Shown: in pieces, positions 29,801 to 39,320 of the stretch
How positions within the stretch are numbered: position 1 is the stretch's first letter
How the letters are laid out: each line of letters opens with the position of its first letter
Translations under genes and position numbers: made by a program
Origin: Beroe forskalii
Lineage: Eukaryota > Ctenophora > Nuda > Beroida > Beroidae
DNA length: 64,000 nt
Assembly: GCA_011033025.1 (NCBI GenBank)
Contig: WFMF01000463.1
Coordinates: 1-64,000, forward strand
Reading direction: 5' to 3'
Notes under the pieces: generated by a model
What the model was told of the DNA's origin: nothing
Databases searched by the model: none
What the model saw: the letters and a program-made list of their open reading frames with translations, nothing else

Positions 29801-32642
29801 TGAGAGTTGCTATGATATCAGGACTGATTTTCGATAATATTTCTGGAGGCAGACCTTTCAAAATATGGGGAGGGAGTTGCTCTAATATGTTTAATAGGAA
29901 TGGACTCAAGAACAGAACTGTCAAGCCCTGAAATTGTACCAGGACTCATTTGAGCAATAACATCACTTGGTAGTTGCCGAATGATATTTGGGTCAAGTTT
30001 CTCAAGAGACTTTGTGTCTAACCGAGACATAGCATCTATATTGAGTCTGCCTATAACTTCACTTCCTAAATTAGCTATGATTTCAGGGTTTAGTCTTTGT
30101 ATAGTGGTAATTGGAAGTTTGCCAATAACTTCGGGGTCAAGAGATTCAATGACAGATGTATCAAACATTACAATTATGTCAGTAGGTAATTGGTTAAGGG
30201 TTGAGTTGCTTAATCCTTGGATAATTTTGGGATCTAAAGTCTTAATGATATGCAGACCCAAACTACCAATCACATCTAAATCAAGTGTTTCGAGTACATA
30301 GTGGGGTAACTTTTTCAATATACTCGTGGAGAAGTGATTGAGACGCTCTGGTTTCAATTTTCTGATGATATCAATGTCCAGTTGTTGCAAAAGGTCCACA
30401 TCAAGTTTATTGAGAACACTCGTGTGGAGCATCTCAATGACCTTAACATCAAGCCTGCTAATTACACTCACATCCAAACTACCGATCACATCAGAGGGCA
30501 GGGAACTGATGATACCCAAAGACAAACCAGCAATGACCTGGGGTGGCAGCCGGGCTATAACAGTCAGTTCTAATCGCTCTATGACATCTGGATCCAGCTT
30601 AGCAATCGTTGCACTCTCAAGTTTGTTTAGGCAGTGTGGAGGCAGGTTACGGAGAACCTGAGGCTTCAGTTTAGCTAGACATTTTGGGCTCAGCTGTGAT
30701 AAGCGATCAGTGTCCAATGTGTTCAGGATCTTGGGACTAAACTGCTCAATAACAGAAACATCCAGCCTATTGAACAGGAGCTTTTGTTTTTCTAAAAATG
30801 GTATGCTGAGTCGATTGAGAACAGAGGAGCTCAGCATTTCGATGATTTCGATTGGTAAGCTTTCAATGAATGAAGAGTCAAATTGTGCTATAAAGTGAGG
30901 ATCCAGTTTCCTGATTACCTTCAAATCAAGTGTTTGAACGAACATTGGGTCTAGTGATTGCAGTGCTTGTGATGGAAGTGTTTCCAAGATTTCTGTCTTG
31001 AGACCCATTAGATCTTCTGGTGAGAAAGTTGCCAGTATCTCTTTAGGCATCTTCTTGATGATTTTATGATCAAACTGTGAGATAGTGTGAGGGGGAAGTT
31101 GTCCAAGCACTGATACATCCAGCCTTTGCAAGACTGGGATGGGAAGGTTTGAAAGCACAGAGACAGGCAATAAATTGAGCAGAGCAGGGTCAAGCTTTTC
31201 CAAAACTGTAGGTTTAAGCCTTGAAATCAATGCAAAGTCAAGCATGCTGATGATCCTTATCGGAAGTTTTTCAACAATTTTTGGATCCAGCTGATTAATC
31301 GTAGTAACATCCAACTTCTCTATGATAGTGATGTCTAAAGACTGAATAATGTGGATTGGAAGCTGCTTGATAAGACTGACATTAAGTTTTTGGATTGTCC
31401 TTTTATCAAGGCTGGCTAGGGTCGTTATACTTAGTCTCTCCAGACTAGAAATAGGAAGTGAACTCAAGACTGAAGGGCTGATTCCAGACAGAGCTTGCTC
31501 ACTTAAACTCTCCAGAACTTTCGTGTCCAACTGCTCAAGCAACGATGGAGAGATATTGTTCAAGACAGATGGAGCCAACTTTGAAATGATAGACAAATTT
31601 AATTTTTCAATGATCTTATAGTCTATTTTCTGAATCACACCAATGGATAAACGTTCAATGGCTCTAGGATCCAAAGCTTCTATTGTGTGTAAACTGAGTT
31701 TTTCCAAAATGGAAGGCTTTAGTTCAGCCAGTTTTCCAGGGGAAACTAGATCTAAGAATTGTGGATCACACTTTTCTAGAACCACAGCAGGCAACTGCTC
31801 AACATATACAGAATCTAGTCTCTGGACAAATTGCTGACTAAGTTTTGTTAACACAGTAAAGGGCTGATAAATTAAGAAGTCGATTCCCAGTGATTCAATG
31901 CAGGGCCCGTCCAGAGAAGCAATAACATTGGAGTTGAACTGTTGAATAACATCAACTGGCATGGTCTGTAGGATGGAAACATCAAGAGTTTCTAGTTTCT
32001 CAGGAGGGAGGGTAATAAGTTTAGAAACAGGGAGCTTTGCGAGAACATCACTTGGCAAGCACTGCACAACCTCAGCTTCAAGCTGAACCAAAACCTCTGC
32101 TGGCAAATCAGTCAAGCAAGCAGGCGTCAGCTGGTTCAACAATGTCGGGGGCAACTTTTCTAGCGAAGCAGTACTCAGTCGTTCAATGACAGTTATATCC
32201 AGGGTTTCAATGACTGTGGGAGGCAGGGTGTCAATTACAAGAGGATCCAAGGATTCAATTACGGTTGGAGATAAGATTGCAATTCTCTCCGGACTCAGAC
32301 TACCAATTGCAGTGACACTGAGTTTCTCAACGATTTCATTCGGCAGTTTTTCAATAGTTGAAGGTTCGCACTGCTTCTCAATTTCTTCTGGAGTGAGTTT
32401 GGACACATCCTTCTTCCTCCCCCCTCGGGTTAGGGTTGTAATCCTACCACCCCTTTTACTAGGGGTCCCAGTGGAATTCCTGCTGCTGCTTTTAGATGGA
32501 GTGCCACTAGATCTCCTGGAGCTACTGGTGGAACCACCTCGAACAGGGGTCGTGGCACCAGAACGACTTTACTGGGACCTTCCCCAGACTTGGTGGGACT
32601 TCCTTTGGTGCCCTTGGGGGCATCACTTTGCCGAGCAAACAT
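20385..32642 (-). CDS. TACC-family protein with giant octapeptide-repeat region (multi-exon)
   Basis: Coding exons are reconstructed by splice sites and phase, in order of transcription: 32,642-28,139; 28,012-27,937; 27,538-27,353; 27,157-27,112; 26,967-26,905; 23,282-23,181; 21,294-20,978; 20,810-20,690; 20,465-20,385 (stop). Every junction has GT/AG and keeps one reading frame. The C-terminus has the TACC coiled coil: SDLHKRYDRAREVI, then EELEKSETNCRVISSKCDEL, ending with ELIAICDSLMG. In vertebrate TACCs the equivalent segments are SDL-KYE-LKEVI and the terminal ICDELI. TACC proteins bind microtubule plus ends and centrosomes through XMAP215/ch-TOG and Aurora A. Upstream are Ser/Pro/Asn-rich linker exons (SASGRSLDSDEFHDA; RLSRNPHADSMLPSNRSN) and a huge exon of octapeptide repeats. 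The first coding exon has two apparent frame breaks at A-tracts. The 5' untranslated exon(s) were not found; an acceptor at 32,671 implies at least one. Confidence 0.8.
20978..21294 (-). CDS. TACC-domain exon with amplified 3' splice site
   Basis: The shortest form of this exon starts after TTATTTCAG at 21,295 and reads DAVISAHNMAYTELLIQHH, then coiled coil (LQRQVKKLSEDNTKILKEMD, SDLHKRYDRAREVI), ending CDELLET at donor AAAC|GTGAGT. The 57-bp unit at its 5' edge, including the acceptor itself, is repeated 29 more times upstream. If the most upstream acceptor (22,948-22,950) were used, the exon would be 1,970 bp and add 551 residues in the same frame. The phase fits the exon at 23,181-23,282 in every case. 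Confidence 0.8.
21238..22950 (-). repeat. 57-bp tandem array: 30 in-phase 3' splice sites
   Basis: Each unit read on the minus strand has CCCTTATTTCAG followed by GATGCTGTGATATCAGCTCA and CAACATGGCGTACACTGAAC. Unit length is 57 bp (19 codons) with no stop. The distance from the first to the last acceptor is 1,653 bp, exactly 29 units. Units are nearly identical, differing mainly at a few positions (ACC/CC, GTG/GTT, TGT/TAT), so the array is young. If translated, each unit adds 19 residues (DAVISAHNMAYTEPYPLFQ). The open frame on the opposite strand is a by-product. Confidence 0.9.
23181..23282 (-). CDS. Coiled-coil exon of the TACC gene
   Basis: This 102-bp exon between ATTCTCAG and TTG|GTAAGC reads WQAERRKLETAVESKNSEIT, then LLKSGIATPDASSL. 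Both ends are phase 0, matching the exon before it (26,905) and every acceptor of the amplified exon after it. Confidence 0.75.
23840..25717 (-). CDS. Papain-family (C1A-like) cysteine protease with long C-terminal domain, intronless
   Basis: This encodes 625 residues. A signal peptide is seen at residues 8-22 (MKLIILISIVIVTTR). Met8 is the better start for it; the sequence before it (CCCCTTTCAG|ATG) also looks like a splice acceptor. Residues 53-69 are very acidic. The protease domain begins near 78 (PEELDLRD). The oxyanion Gln is 95 and the active-site Cys is 101 in QGMCGSCAW; papain has CGSCWA, so W and A are exchanged. The His is 243 in CLHANSLIGY and the Asn is 260 in ENYGKFGAW. The usual long ERFNIN-type propeptide is absent. 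Residues ~290-625 form an unrecognised, probably beta-rich domain (e.g. GQYVGIKPGNG, FRWQARHILHANGY). The product is likely secreted or lysosomal. The gene lies inside a TACC intron (23,283-26,904), on the same strand. Confidence 0.8.
   Translation of the reverse strand: MCLIPFQMKLIILISIVIVTTRTWEFPGVLYEDSLASALEAAEFANGIEISSNEDEDDDMDEEIDDGDDTSFDPSDYPEELDLRDLGIIHRPIWQGMCGSCAWIAGTQTIEGRIAFVSENYIPYSIQNFMNCAGRPCVGASIYAVSGQVRRDNFIVPENEIPYTRRKCVKQGERKTECYKKCGKKNPNDWTNALDDQFAIVAGIRGAKSVNKTIAALQRGPLTTCFTRSGRPKGEKCRGGCLHANSLIGYNKTHIMAQENYGKFGAWMTPKDSICGRGLIKKAFFPNVLYDYDRANAYFTELEGGVDENQVTFLDKNTHQITVNTTKNWGTAKNRCAFIGSLCKGVVEDSSGAFQLVSDFNGNAAGPQRAFAKSQMVIYLKDEASGQYVGIKPGNGIPETLTLVSNKSEAAPFFTSYGRMISFEFPSYHLVGNTFKEIVETVRELSLDYRINGDKKWSLSNCLIYNEASNQVFDLAPGERKKTKTLAFGKMDKTSSSQRFSVGISGFWKLHSDELDMILGSKGKKDKKVRLFAKEGANFRWQARHILHANGYSVETNPENPQEFRYKDFDIEKTQNVMRPVDCALGMHLPSTGNPDGEMLYLKIENDDLVMSQEKGGWTFEYADL
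25777..25784 (-). promoter_or_regulatory. Probable TATA box of the nested protease gene
   Basis: TATAAATT on the minus strand lies 60 bp upstream of the first ATG and 81 bp upstream of the preferred Met8 codon. That spacing would allow transcription to start near 25,750. Confidence 0.45.
26905..28012 (-). CDS. Four small linker exons of the TACC gene
   Basis: Exon 28,012-27,937 follows AATGCAG and reads DFLSISASGRSLDSDEFHDA and on. A second AG seven bases upstream is out of phase with the preceding donor. Exon 27,538-27,353 is Pro/Ser/Asn-rich (EAPIQSPDSPIDNMSQAIPT). Exon 27,157-27,112 reads DNDNAVESKEQNTGK. Exon 26,967-26,905 reads IYSEEEVREMIESSKQAERA and starts the coiled coil. Exon lengths (76, 186, 46, 63) keep the phase throughout. 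Between 27,158 and 27,352 and between 27,539 and 27,936 only intron is seen. Confidence 0.75.
28139..32642 (-). CDS. First coding exon: about 175 octapeptide repeats
   Basis: It starts at ATG 32,640-32,642 (MFARQSDAPKGTKGSPTK), after an acceptor CGTTGCAG at 32,671-32,678. A Ser/Thr/Arg-rich basic segment follows (SSRRSSGTPSKSSSRNSTG). From about 32,390 to 28,190 the protein is an almost unbroken run of 8-residue units of the type L-x-P/x-x-V/I-I/L-E/x-K/x, for example LSPTVIES, LDPLVIDT, LPPTVIET, LNPKIIEK and LPPSALLK. Only one unit near 30,780 is short (7 residues). The register keeps Leu at position 1 and branched residues at 5 and 6, while the DNA of the units has diverged, which points to selection on the protein. 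The frame changes at A-tracts 32,568-32,570 and 29,890-29,892. One extra A at the first and one fewer at the second would keep the octads continuous, so these may be sequence errors. The exon ends at donor ACAG|GTGTGT. Confidence 0.8.
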
Positions 32643-32670
32643 CAGATGATCATCAGTCAGTAGAGCTTAT

Positions 32671-35433
32671 CTGCAACGAGAAATTAGAAATATGTAAAGA
32701 CAGCAAACATAATATACTATACATACATGGCAACGTTCAATGAGGCTAGCGGACGACTAATCATTCCATTAATAATGAATACATCCCAGCTGCACTGCTC
32801 GCTCATTTGCAGATTAAAACATTATCTAATTTACAAGCGACGATTAATACACATGGCACACTGTTAGGAACAAATCCAGGTTCTTCATTCCGTCAAATAG
32901 TGGCAGGCACACACAGCACAGTGCACAGAAGAAGCAGAGGGTGGACAAGCCCTCCTGAACCTATCCAAGGCATGGTGAATTGGTCAGGGAAACGGGCACA
33001 GTAATTCAGCAGCACGTTCTGTTACGGAGTGGCTGGTATTTGGCAATAATTAACCGTTACACGGATATGAGAGGAGTGACTCAAAACTGCATAAATGCCG
33101 TTAACAATGGCCATTTCAACTGTTAATTGTTAAGAATTGCTAATGTAATTTTCTAAGGGTCACGTGGCAAACATACGTCATGGCAAATCTATCAAACACA
33201 ATATGGTGATATTACTGCAAGGGATACAGCTCAGGTGAATATGCAGATATTATATTAGCACTCGACAGCATTGAGATGCATAATATTATATTAGTACATA
33301 TAATAAGTTGAGGCGAAGCCGAGGCCCGAGTTTCACATGCACAATATGCATTTGAATGATGGCCAATACTATTATAAGCATGCATAAAATGCATGTGAAA
33401 AGGGAGGGAATCCTACTATACTTCGCGTATTAGTAATAGGCTATATCTATGTATCTTTTCTAACGTGGAGCAGTACTAAATGACCAGCGGATTCTCTTGA
33501 ACCGAATATAATAGACTTTAACCTATCCACTATTCTATGTAGACACCATTCACTCACTAGCACCAGCTAAATACAGTCCGACATCGAACCAGAAAATATC
33601 AAGGGAATTAAGCAGTAAAAGTAGTTTAGCAATCATCCACGTTTGGGGGGACTTTTGGGCGAGATGTTTTTAGAGGAGAACTACGTCGATACTACATGGT
33701 GGTCATTTAAATAGTTTTGAATCAAACCGAAACAAACTCAAACACAAGGAAAAAACGCAGATGGTTTGGGAATGCAGGTCAAACCGAATCAACCCGGGTT
33801 AGGGAAGGGCTTGATTCGAGCAATGGGATTGCTCGTGTTTCGGATTTGATTCCGAAAGGGTCGATTTGTTTCTTTTTCATCTTGATTCTCTTGTTTCGGG
33901 ATGATTCTTTTGTTTCGGGTTGATTCGCTTGTTTCGGGTTGATTCGCTTGTTTCGGGTTGATTCTCTTGTTTCGGGATGATTCACTCGGCTCGAGTTGAA
34001 TCGTCTAGTTCTTGTTTGTAGTATCGACGAGTAGAACTGATCAACTAAAAAGCCCGACAGTTTTCCGAAGTGCAGCAACATCAAAAACTGTAACAAACCG
34101 AAGATCTCTAACACTAACGAATATATTCAGCTAATGAAAGAGAAGGAGTAAAAAGGAATGTGGCACGTGGTCTCGCAGCTTTATACACTCCGAGTATAAA
34201 CTGCTTCACTTTAACTAATGGTTATCAGCTGAGGAGCGATATTGCGGCATTGCAACTCGGGAGAACTTAGATGAGACAGATAAGCTGATAAGAACCACTT
34301 CGATTCAGGAAATAATGGAACGGAAATGAAATACAAATAAACGGCCGTATGTACAGTAAACAATCATCTTCTCGTTAACTGCTGTATACATTCGCTGTAG
34401 ACATTAATTTAGATAGTAACTGAAAGATAAATCGGCTGACAGAATAATGTGATAATTATAAACTGATTTATGTGCGGAGAAATAATCGGTTTGGAAGGTA
34501 AAGTACCATCCATTCGGCATACATTTCATTGGACTACGAAATGTAAATAAGGATACGTGTAGTTAGATTTATCAAAGATGAATGGATTTACTTTCGCTCA
34601 GACATTAGAATGAAGCAGGATTAAGGATACCATGCAAATCAAACAAGAAGTACAAAGTCAAGAGTAGCAAGACAAATAAACTCGTGAAGGAAATGAAATG
34701 AAGCTTGTATTCGAGGAATGTACGACGTTAATTAAACCGCGAAAATTTATTCATATTCAACATTTAGAATACGTTTGATTCGGTATTCGAATTAGTGTAC
34801 AGGGGAATTAGATCGCGATTCGGAAATTTTATTCGAAAAAAGCCGGTAATTGATTAAAGAATTACTTAGCACTATAACTGTCTATTAGATTAATGAAAAA
34901 CCCGCAGCCGGTGAGATAACTCCTCGCCACACAACCAAAGCGCGGATAGAGAGGCCTGTTTACTGCTGTATTCCGGTGAAATGTCATTAAGAAACGTGTG
35001 ACACTTGTACAATCTGTCCGATACAGTGTGTGCCGATGACATGATCCAATACAAATACTACGTAAAAAAGGCGCGCACGGCAAGTACATTCACATTATGT
35101 AATGAGTTGGATACAAAGTTGACCGGGCAGGTGATGAACTGAAGCGACTTCATGACAGAAACCCAGAACAACCACTGAGTTAGTGTACTTAACGAACATG
35201 AAGGAGAGTTGTGTACATTCCGCATGTACTTTAAATGATACTAATGTTGATTGTAGAATTAACTGCTGTCCAGTCATACAACATATTATTTTCAGCTGAG
35301 TACGTCCTTCTATATTAAGAAACACAGGAAAACACAAGTCTAATACACACAAAAACGAAACATGATTCACCGCAAACAGCTGAATAATGGATCACGGCAT
35401 ATGGTTCAAAGTGTAGGACAGTTTAATAGCGAG
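32671..35433. other. Non-coding region upstream of the TACC gene
   Basis: No supported gene is seen. A 5' untranslated exon and promoter of the TACC gene are expected here but could not be placed. A 20-bp minisatellite lies at 33,881-33,990. The frames around it are repeat by-products. Confidence 0.4.
33881..33990 (+). repeat. 20-bp minisatellite
   Basis: About five copies of TTGATTCGCTTGTTTCGGGT, with variants, occur in tandem. Confidence 0.85.
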
Positions 35434-38400
35434 CAGCAAATCTGTGCGTACACAAAGATAGACATAATTAAACAGCAGTTGTGATACGGTTAAAAATGTC
35501 TTCTCTCAACACATAATTAAATTATTATTTTAATTTTGCAGGATTATAAACTCAGAATTCCTACCACAGTACAGCTAATTAGAAGATTATTAGCTCGGGG
35601 ATTCCTGCCACGAAACAGCTAATTATGTAGGATTACTAACTCTAAATATCAAACCAGCAGCGCGTATTTCGTTCAACCGAGTCTGCTTGGCTTAGGCTTA
35701 TTCAGTCACTTGGATGGACACATCCCCGTACATCGTACACTATACGACATAGTACGCAGGGTATGGGGGATGGGCATATCCTTCATCAATCGGACAATGG
35801 AGAAACTCTGAAGGGCGGCGAAAACCAATCTATTTTAGTCCTAATTTCAATAATTCCATGAGGTTGAGATCGATATTCATTTTGTTTCATCACGCAACAC
35901 GGAGTCAAAGTAATGTCTGAAAAAAGGCGAAAGCTGATGCATAAAACATAACCAATCCAAAGACATACATTTCATCGTTTTCATTAACTCATGACTATCA
36001 TCTTTTTCTGCTATAAACAAACGGACATAAAAGAAAATGCCAAACCTCACTAATAATGAACACTCACTAAGTGAGCACCGGGTAGATAACACAGTGAGTG
36101 TGAGTGTACATGATGTCTGTGGTTACCGACTGTCGGGTGATCCTTAAGAGGGTTATCATGGGCAACAGCCGGCTCTTCGTCATCAACTCACCACTTTAAG
36201 CAGTGATAATGACGTCACTTTCAATACCAATTGCCAGTTACTCGCCCCCAATCCATAATGACGGAACGCGTTGTCGAATACAGCATGGCATATGATGGCA
36301 TTGGTCATTATAGAATGTAGTTAAAGGGAGCCACTGCTGACACTTTCACCTGTGAGCCTTTAGACTATTGTTTGCGGCGCGCATCATACACGATTGTAGA
36401 ATGATTTGAGTTTGTTAAGTGGAGACGAGAGATAGAGCAAATTCTTTAACTTAACAGTTCTCAAACATAAACGATGCTAGAGCTGAATACTCGTATATCG
36501 ACTTATCGAATGAAATCATTCTGTCAACATTGTCTCCGATTCTTATGCAAAATCGCTGTACAAGAAAATGATGTGTATAGTTTGAACAAAAAAGGCGAAA
36601 ATTTTGAACATAGCATGATCGGAGATAATGGCTGAAACTTCGAAATCATTTCTGCAAACATTTTTAGGGCGTCTCAAAGCCACGCCCATCTTGAAACAGA
36701 GATGAAATAACAATTAATAACTTGTGATTTAAGCTGAGAGTTTGCCATAGAAGTAGGGCACATACGCGTGAAAAGACACCAATGGGTTTGTCCAACCCTC
36801 ATACCAGATAAACACAAGCAGGAAAAGTACAAAGAGACATCACTGTCCAGCCTAGACACAGCTAGAAAACGAATCTAAATTAAATCTGTCTGCAAGCACT
36901 TTTGGTTCTCCACTCTGCCCAGGTGGCAAAACTTATCCGTGAGACTCGCTAATTTTCCCCAATTTCTTGATTCTTTTTGTTGTTATTATCATAACGTAGA
37001 AGTCTGTCATCAGTGATCAGGCGAATTGAGCTAACATATGTTGGTCAAATGGAGAACCATTCGTGAAAAACGCTCATTGAAAGACTATGATATCAAGAAG
37101 ACAATAACTCATTTCTTCATCAGCAAATCTGTGCGTACACAAAGATAGACATTATTAAACAGCAGTTGTGATACGGTTAAAAATGTCTTCTCTCAACACA
37201 TAATTAAATTATTATTTTAATTTTGCAGGATTATAAACTCAGAATTCCTACCACAGTACAGCTAATTAGAAGATTATTAGCTTGGGATTCCTGCCACAGA
37301 ACAGCTAATTATGTAGGATTATTAACTCTAAATATCAAACCAGCAGCGTGTATTTCGTTCAACCGAGTCTGCTTGGCTTAGGCTTATTCAGTCACTCGGA
37401 TGCGCAAATCCCCGTACATCGTACACTATACATAGTACGCAGGGTATGGACATATCCTTCATACATCGTACGATGGAGGAACTCTGAAGGGCGGCGAAAA
37501 CCAATCTATTTTAGTCCTAATTTGATAATTTCAATGATTCCATGAGGTTGAGATCGATATTAATTTTGTTTCACCACGCAACACGGAGTCAAACTTACGT
37601 CTGAAGAAAGGCGAAAGCTTATGTACAAAATATAATCAATCCTAACACATATATTTCTTCGTTTTCATAAACTCATGACTATCATCTTTCTCTGCTATAA
37701 ACAAACGGATATAAAAGAAAATGCCAAACCTCACTAATAATGAACACTCGCTAAGTGAGGACCGGGTTGATAACACAGAGTGTGAGTGTACATGATGTCT
37801 GTGGTTACCGACTGTCGGGTGATCCTTAAGGGGGTTATCATGAGCAACAGCCGGCTCATCGTCATCAACTCACCACTTAAAGCAGTAAAGATGACGTTAC
37901 TTTCATTACCAATTGCCAGTTACTCGCCCCCAATCCATAATGACGGAACGCGTTGTCAGAATACAGCATGGCATATGATGGCATTGGTCATTATAGAATG
38001 TAGTTAAAGGGAGCCACTGCTGACACTTTCACCTGTGAGCCTTTAGAATTAGACTATTGTTTGCGGCGCGCATCATACACGATTGTAGAATGATTTGAGT
38101 TCGTTAAGTGGAGACGAGAGATAGAGCAAATTCTTTAACTCAACAGTTCTCAAACAAGTCATAAACGATGCTAGAGCTGAATACTCGTATATCGACTTAT
38201 CGAATGAAATCATTCTGTCAACATTGTCTCCGATTCTTATGCAAAATCGCAGTATGAGAAAATGATGTGTATAGTTTGAACAAAAAAGGCGAAAATTTTG
38301 AACATAGCGTGATTGGATATAATGGCTGAAACTTCTAAATCATTTTAGGGCGTGTCAAAGACACGCCCATCTTGAAACAAAGATGAAATAACAATTAATA

Positions 38401-38807
38401 ACTTGTGATTTAAGCTGAGAGTTTGCCATAGAAGTAGGGCACATACTCGTGAAAATACACCAATGGGTTTGTCCAACCCTCATACCAGGTAAACACAAGC
38501 AGGAAAAGTACAAAGAGACATGAATATCCAGCCTAGACACAGCTAGAAAACGAATCTAAATTAGATCTGTCTGCAAGCACTTTTGGTTCTCCACTTTGCC
38601 CAAGTGGAAAAACTTATCCGTGAGACTCGCTGATTTTCCCAAATTTCTTGATTCTTTTTGTTGTTATTATCATAATGTAGAAGTCTGTCATCCGGTGTCA
38701 TCAGTGATCAGGCGAATTGAGCTAACATCGTTTTGGTCAAATGGATAAACATTCGTGAAAAACGCTTAATGAAGGATTGTGATATCAAGAAGACGATAAC
38801 TCATTTC
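35434..38807 (+). repeat. 1,687-bp tandem segmental duplication (two copies)
   Basis: Copy 1 is about 35,434-37,120 and copy 2 about 37,121-38,807. Both begin CAGCAAATCTGTGCGTACAC and end near ATAACTCATTTC. The two share long, nearly identical stretches with scattered substitutions and small indels. A 61-codon minus-strand frame is kept in both (36,674-36,859 and 38,355-38,540, starting MSRLD). With only two recent copies this is weak evidence of coding. No other gene is seen. Confidence 0.9.
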
Positions 38808-38855
38808 GTACAAATATTCTGAAAATCTAGGGGGGGGTGGGGGATAATCTGTAGG

Positions 38856-39320
38856 TAACTAGTACCGGGATACCGGAGGTAACCAGTAACAGGATACCGA
38901 GGTAACCAGTAACAGGATACCCAAGGTAACCAGTAACAGGATACCCGAGGTAACCAGTAACGGTATACCCGAGGTAACCAGTAACGGTATACCCGAGGTA
39001 GCCTGTAACAGGATACCCGAGGTAACCAGTAACAGGATACCCGAGGTAACCAGTAACGGGATACCCTAGGTAACCAGTAACGGGATACCCTAGGTAACCT
39101 GTTACAGGATACCCGAGGTAAACAGTAACGGTATACCCGAGGTAACCAGTAACGGTATACCCGAGGTAGCCTGTAACAGGATACCCGAGGTAACCAGTAA
39201 CAGGATACCCGAGGTAACCAGTAACGGGATACCCTAGGTAACCAGTAACGGGATACCCTAGGTAACCTGTTACAGGATACCCTAGGTAACCAGTAACGGG
39301 ATACCTGAGGCATCCAGTAA
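38856..39320 (-). repeat. 24-bp minisatellite
   Basis: About 19 copies of GGTAACCAGTAACAGGATAC plus CCGA occur. Higher-order repetition of about 170 bp is visible (39,000-39,070 resembles 39,170-39,240). Minus-strand frames are open throughout because 24 is a multiple of three, and they encode repeats of the GYLGYPVT type. They are taken as non-coding. Confidence 0.9.

Noticed and set aside
33717-34114. Frames around the TTTCGGG repeats
   Set aside because: They derive from a 20-bp minisatellite and its flanks.
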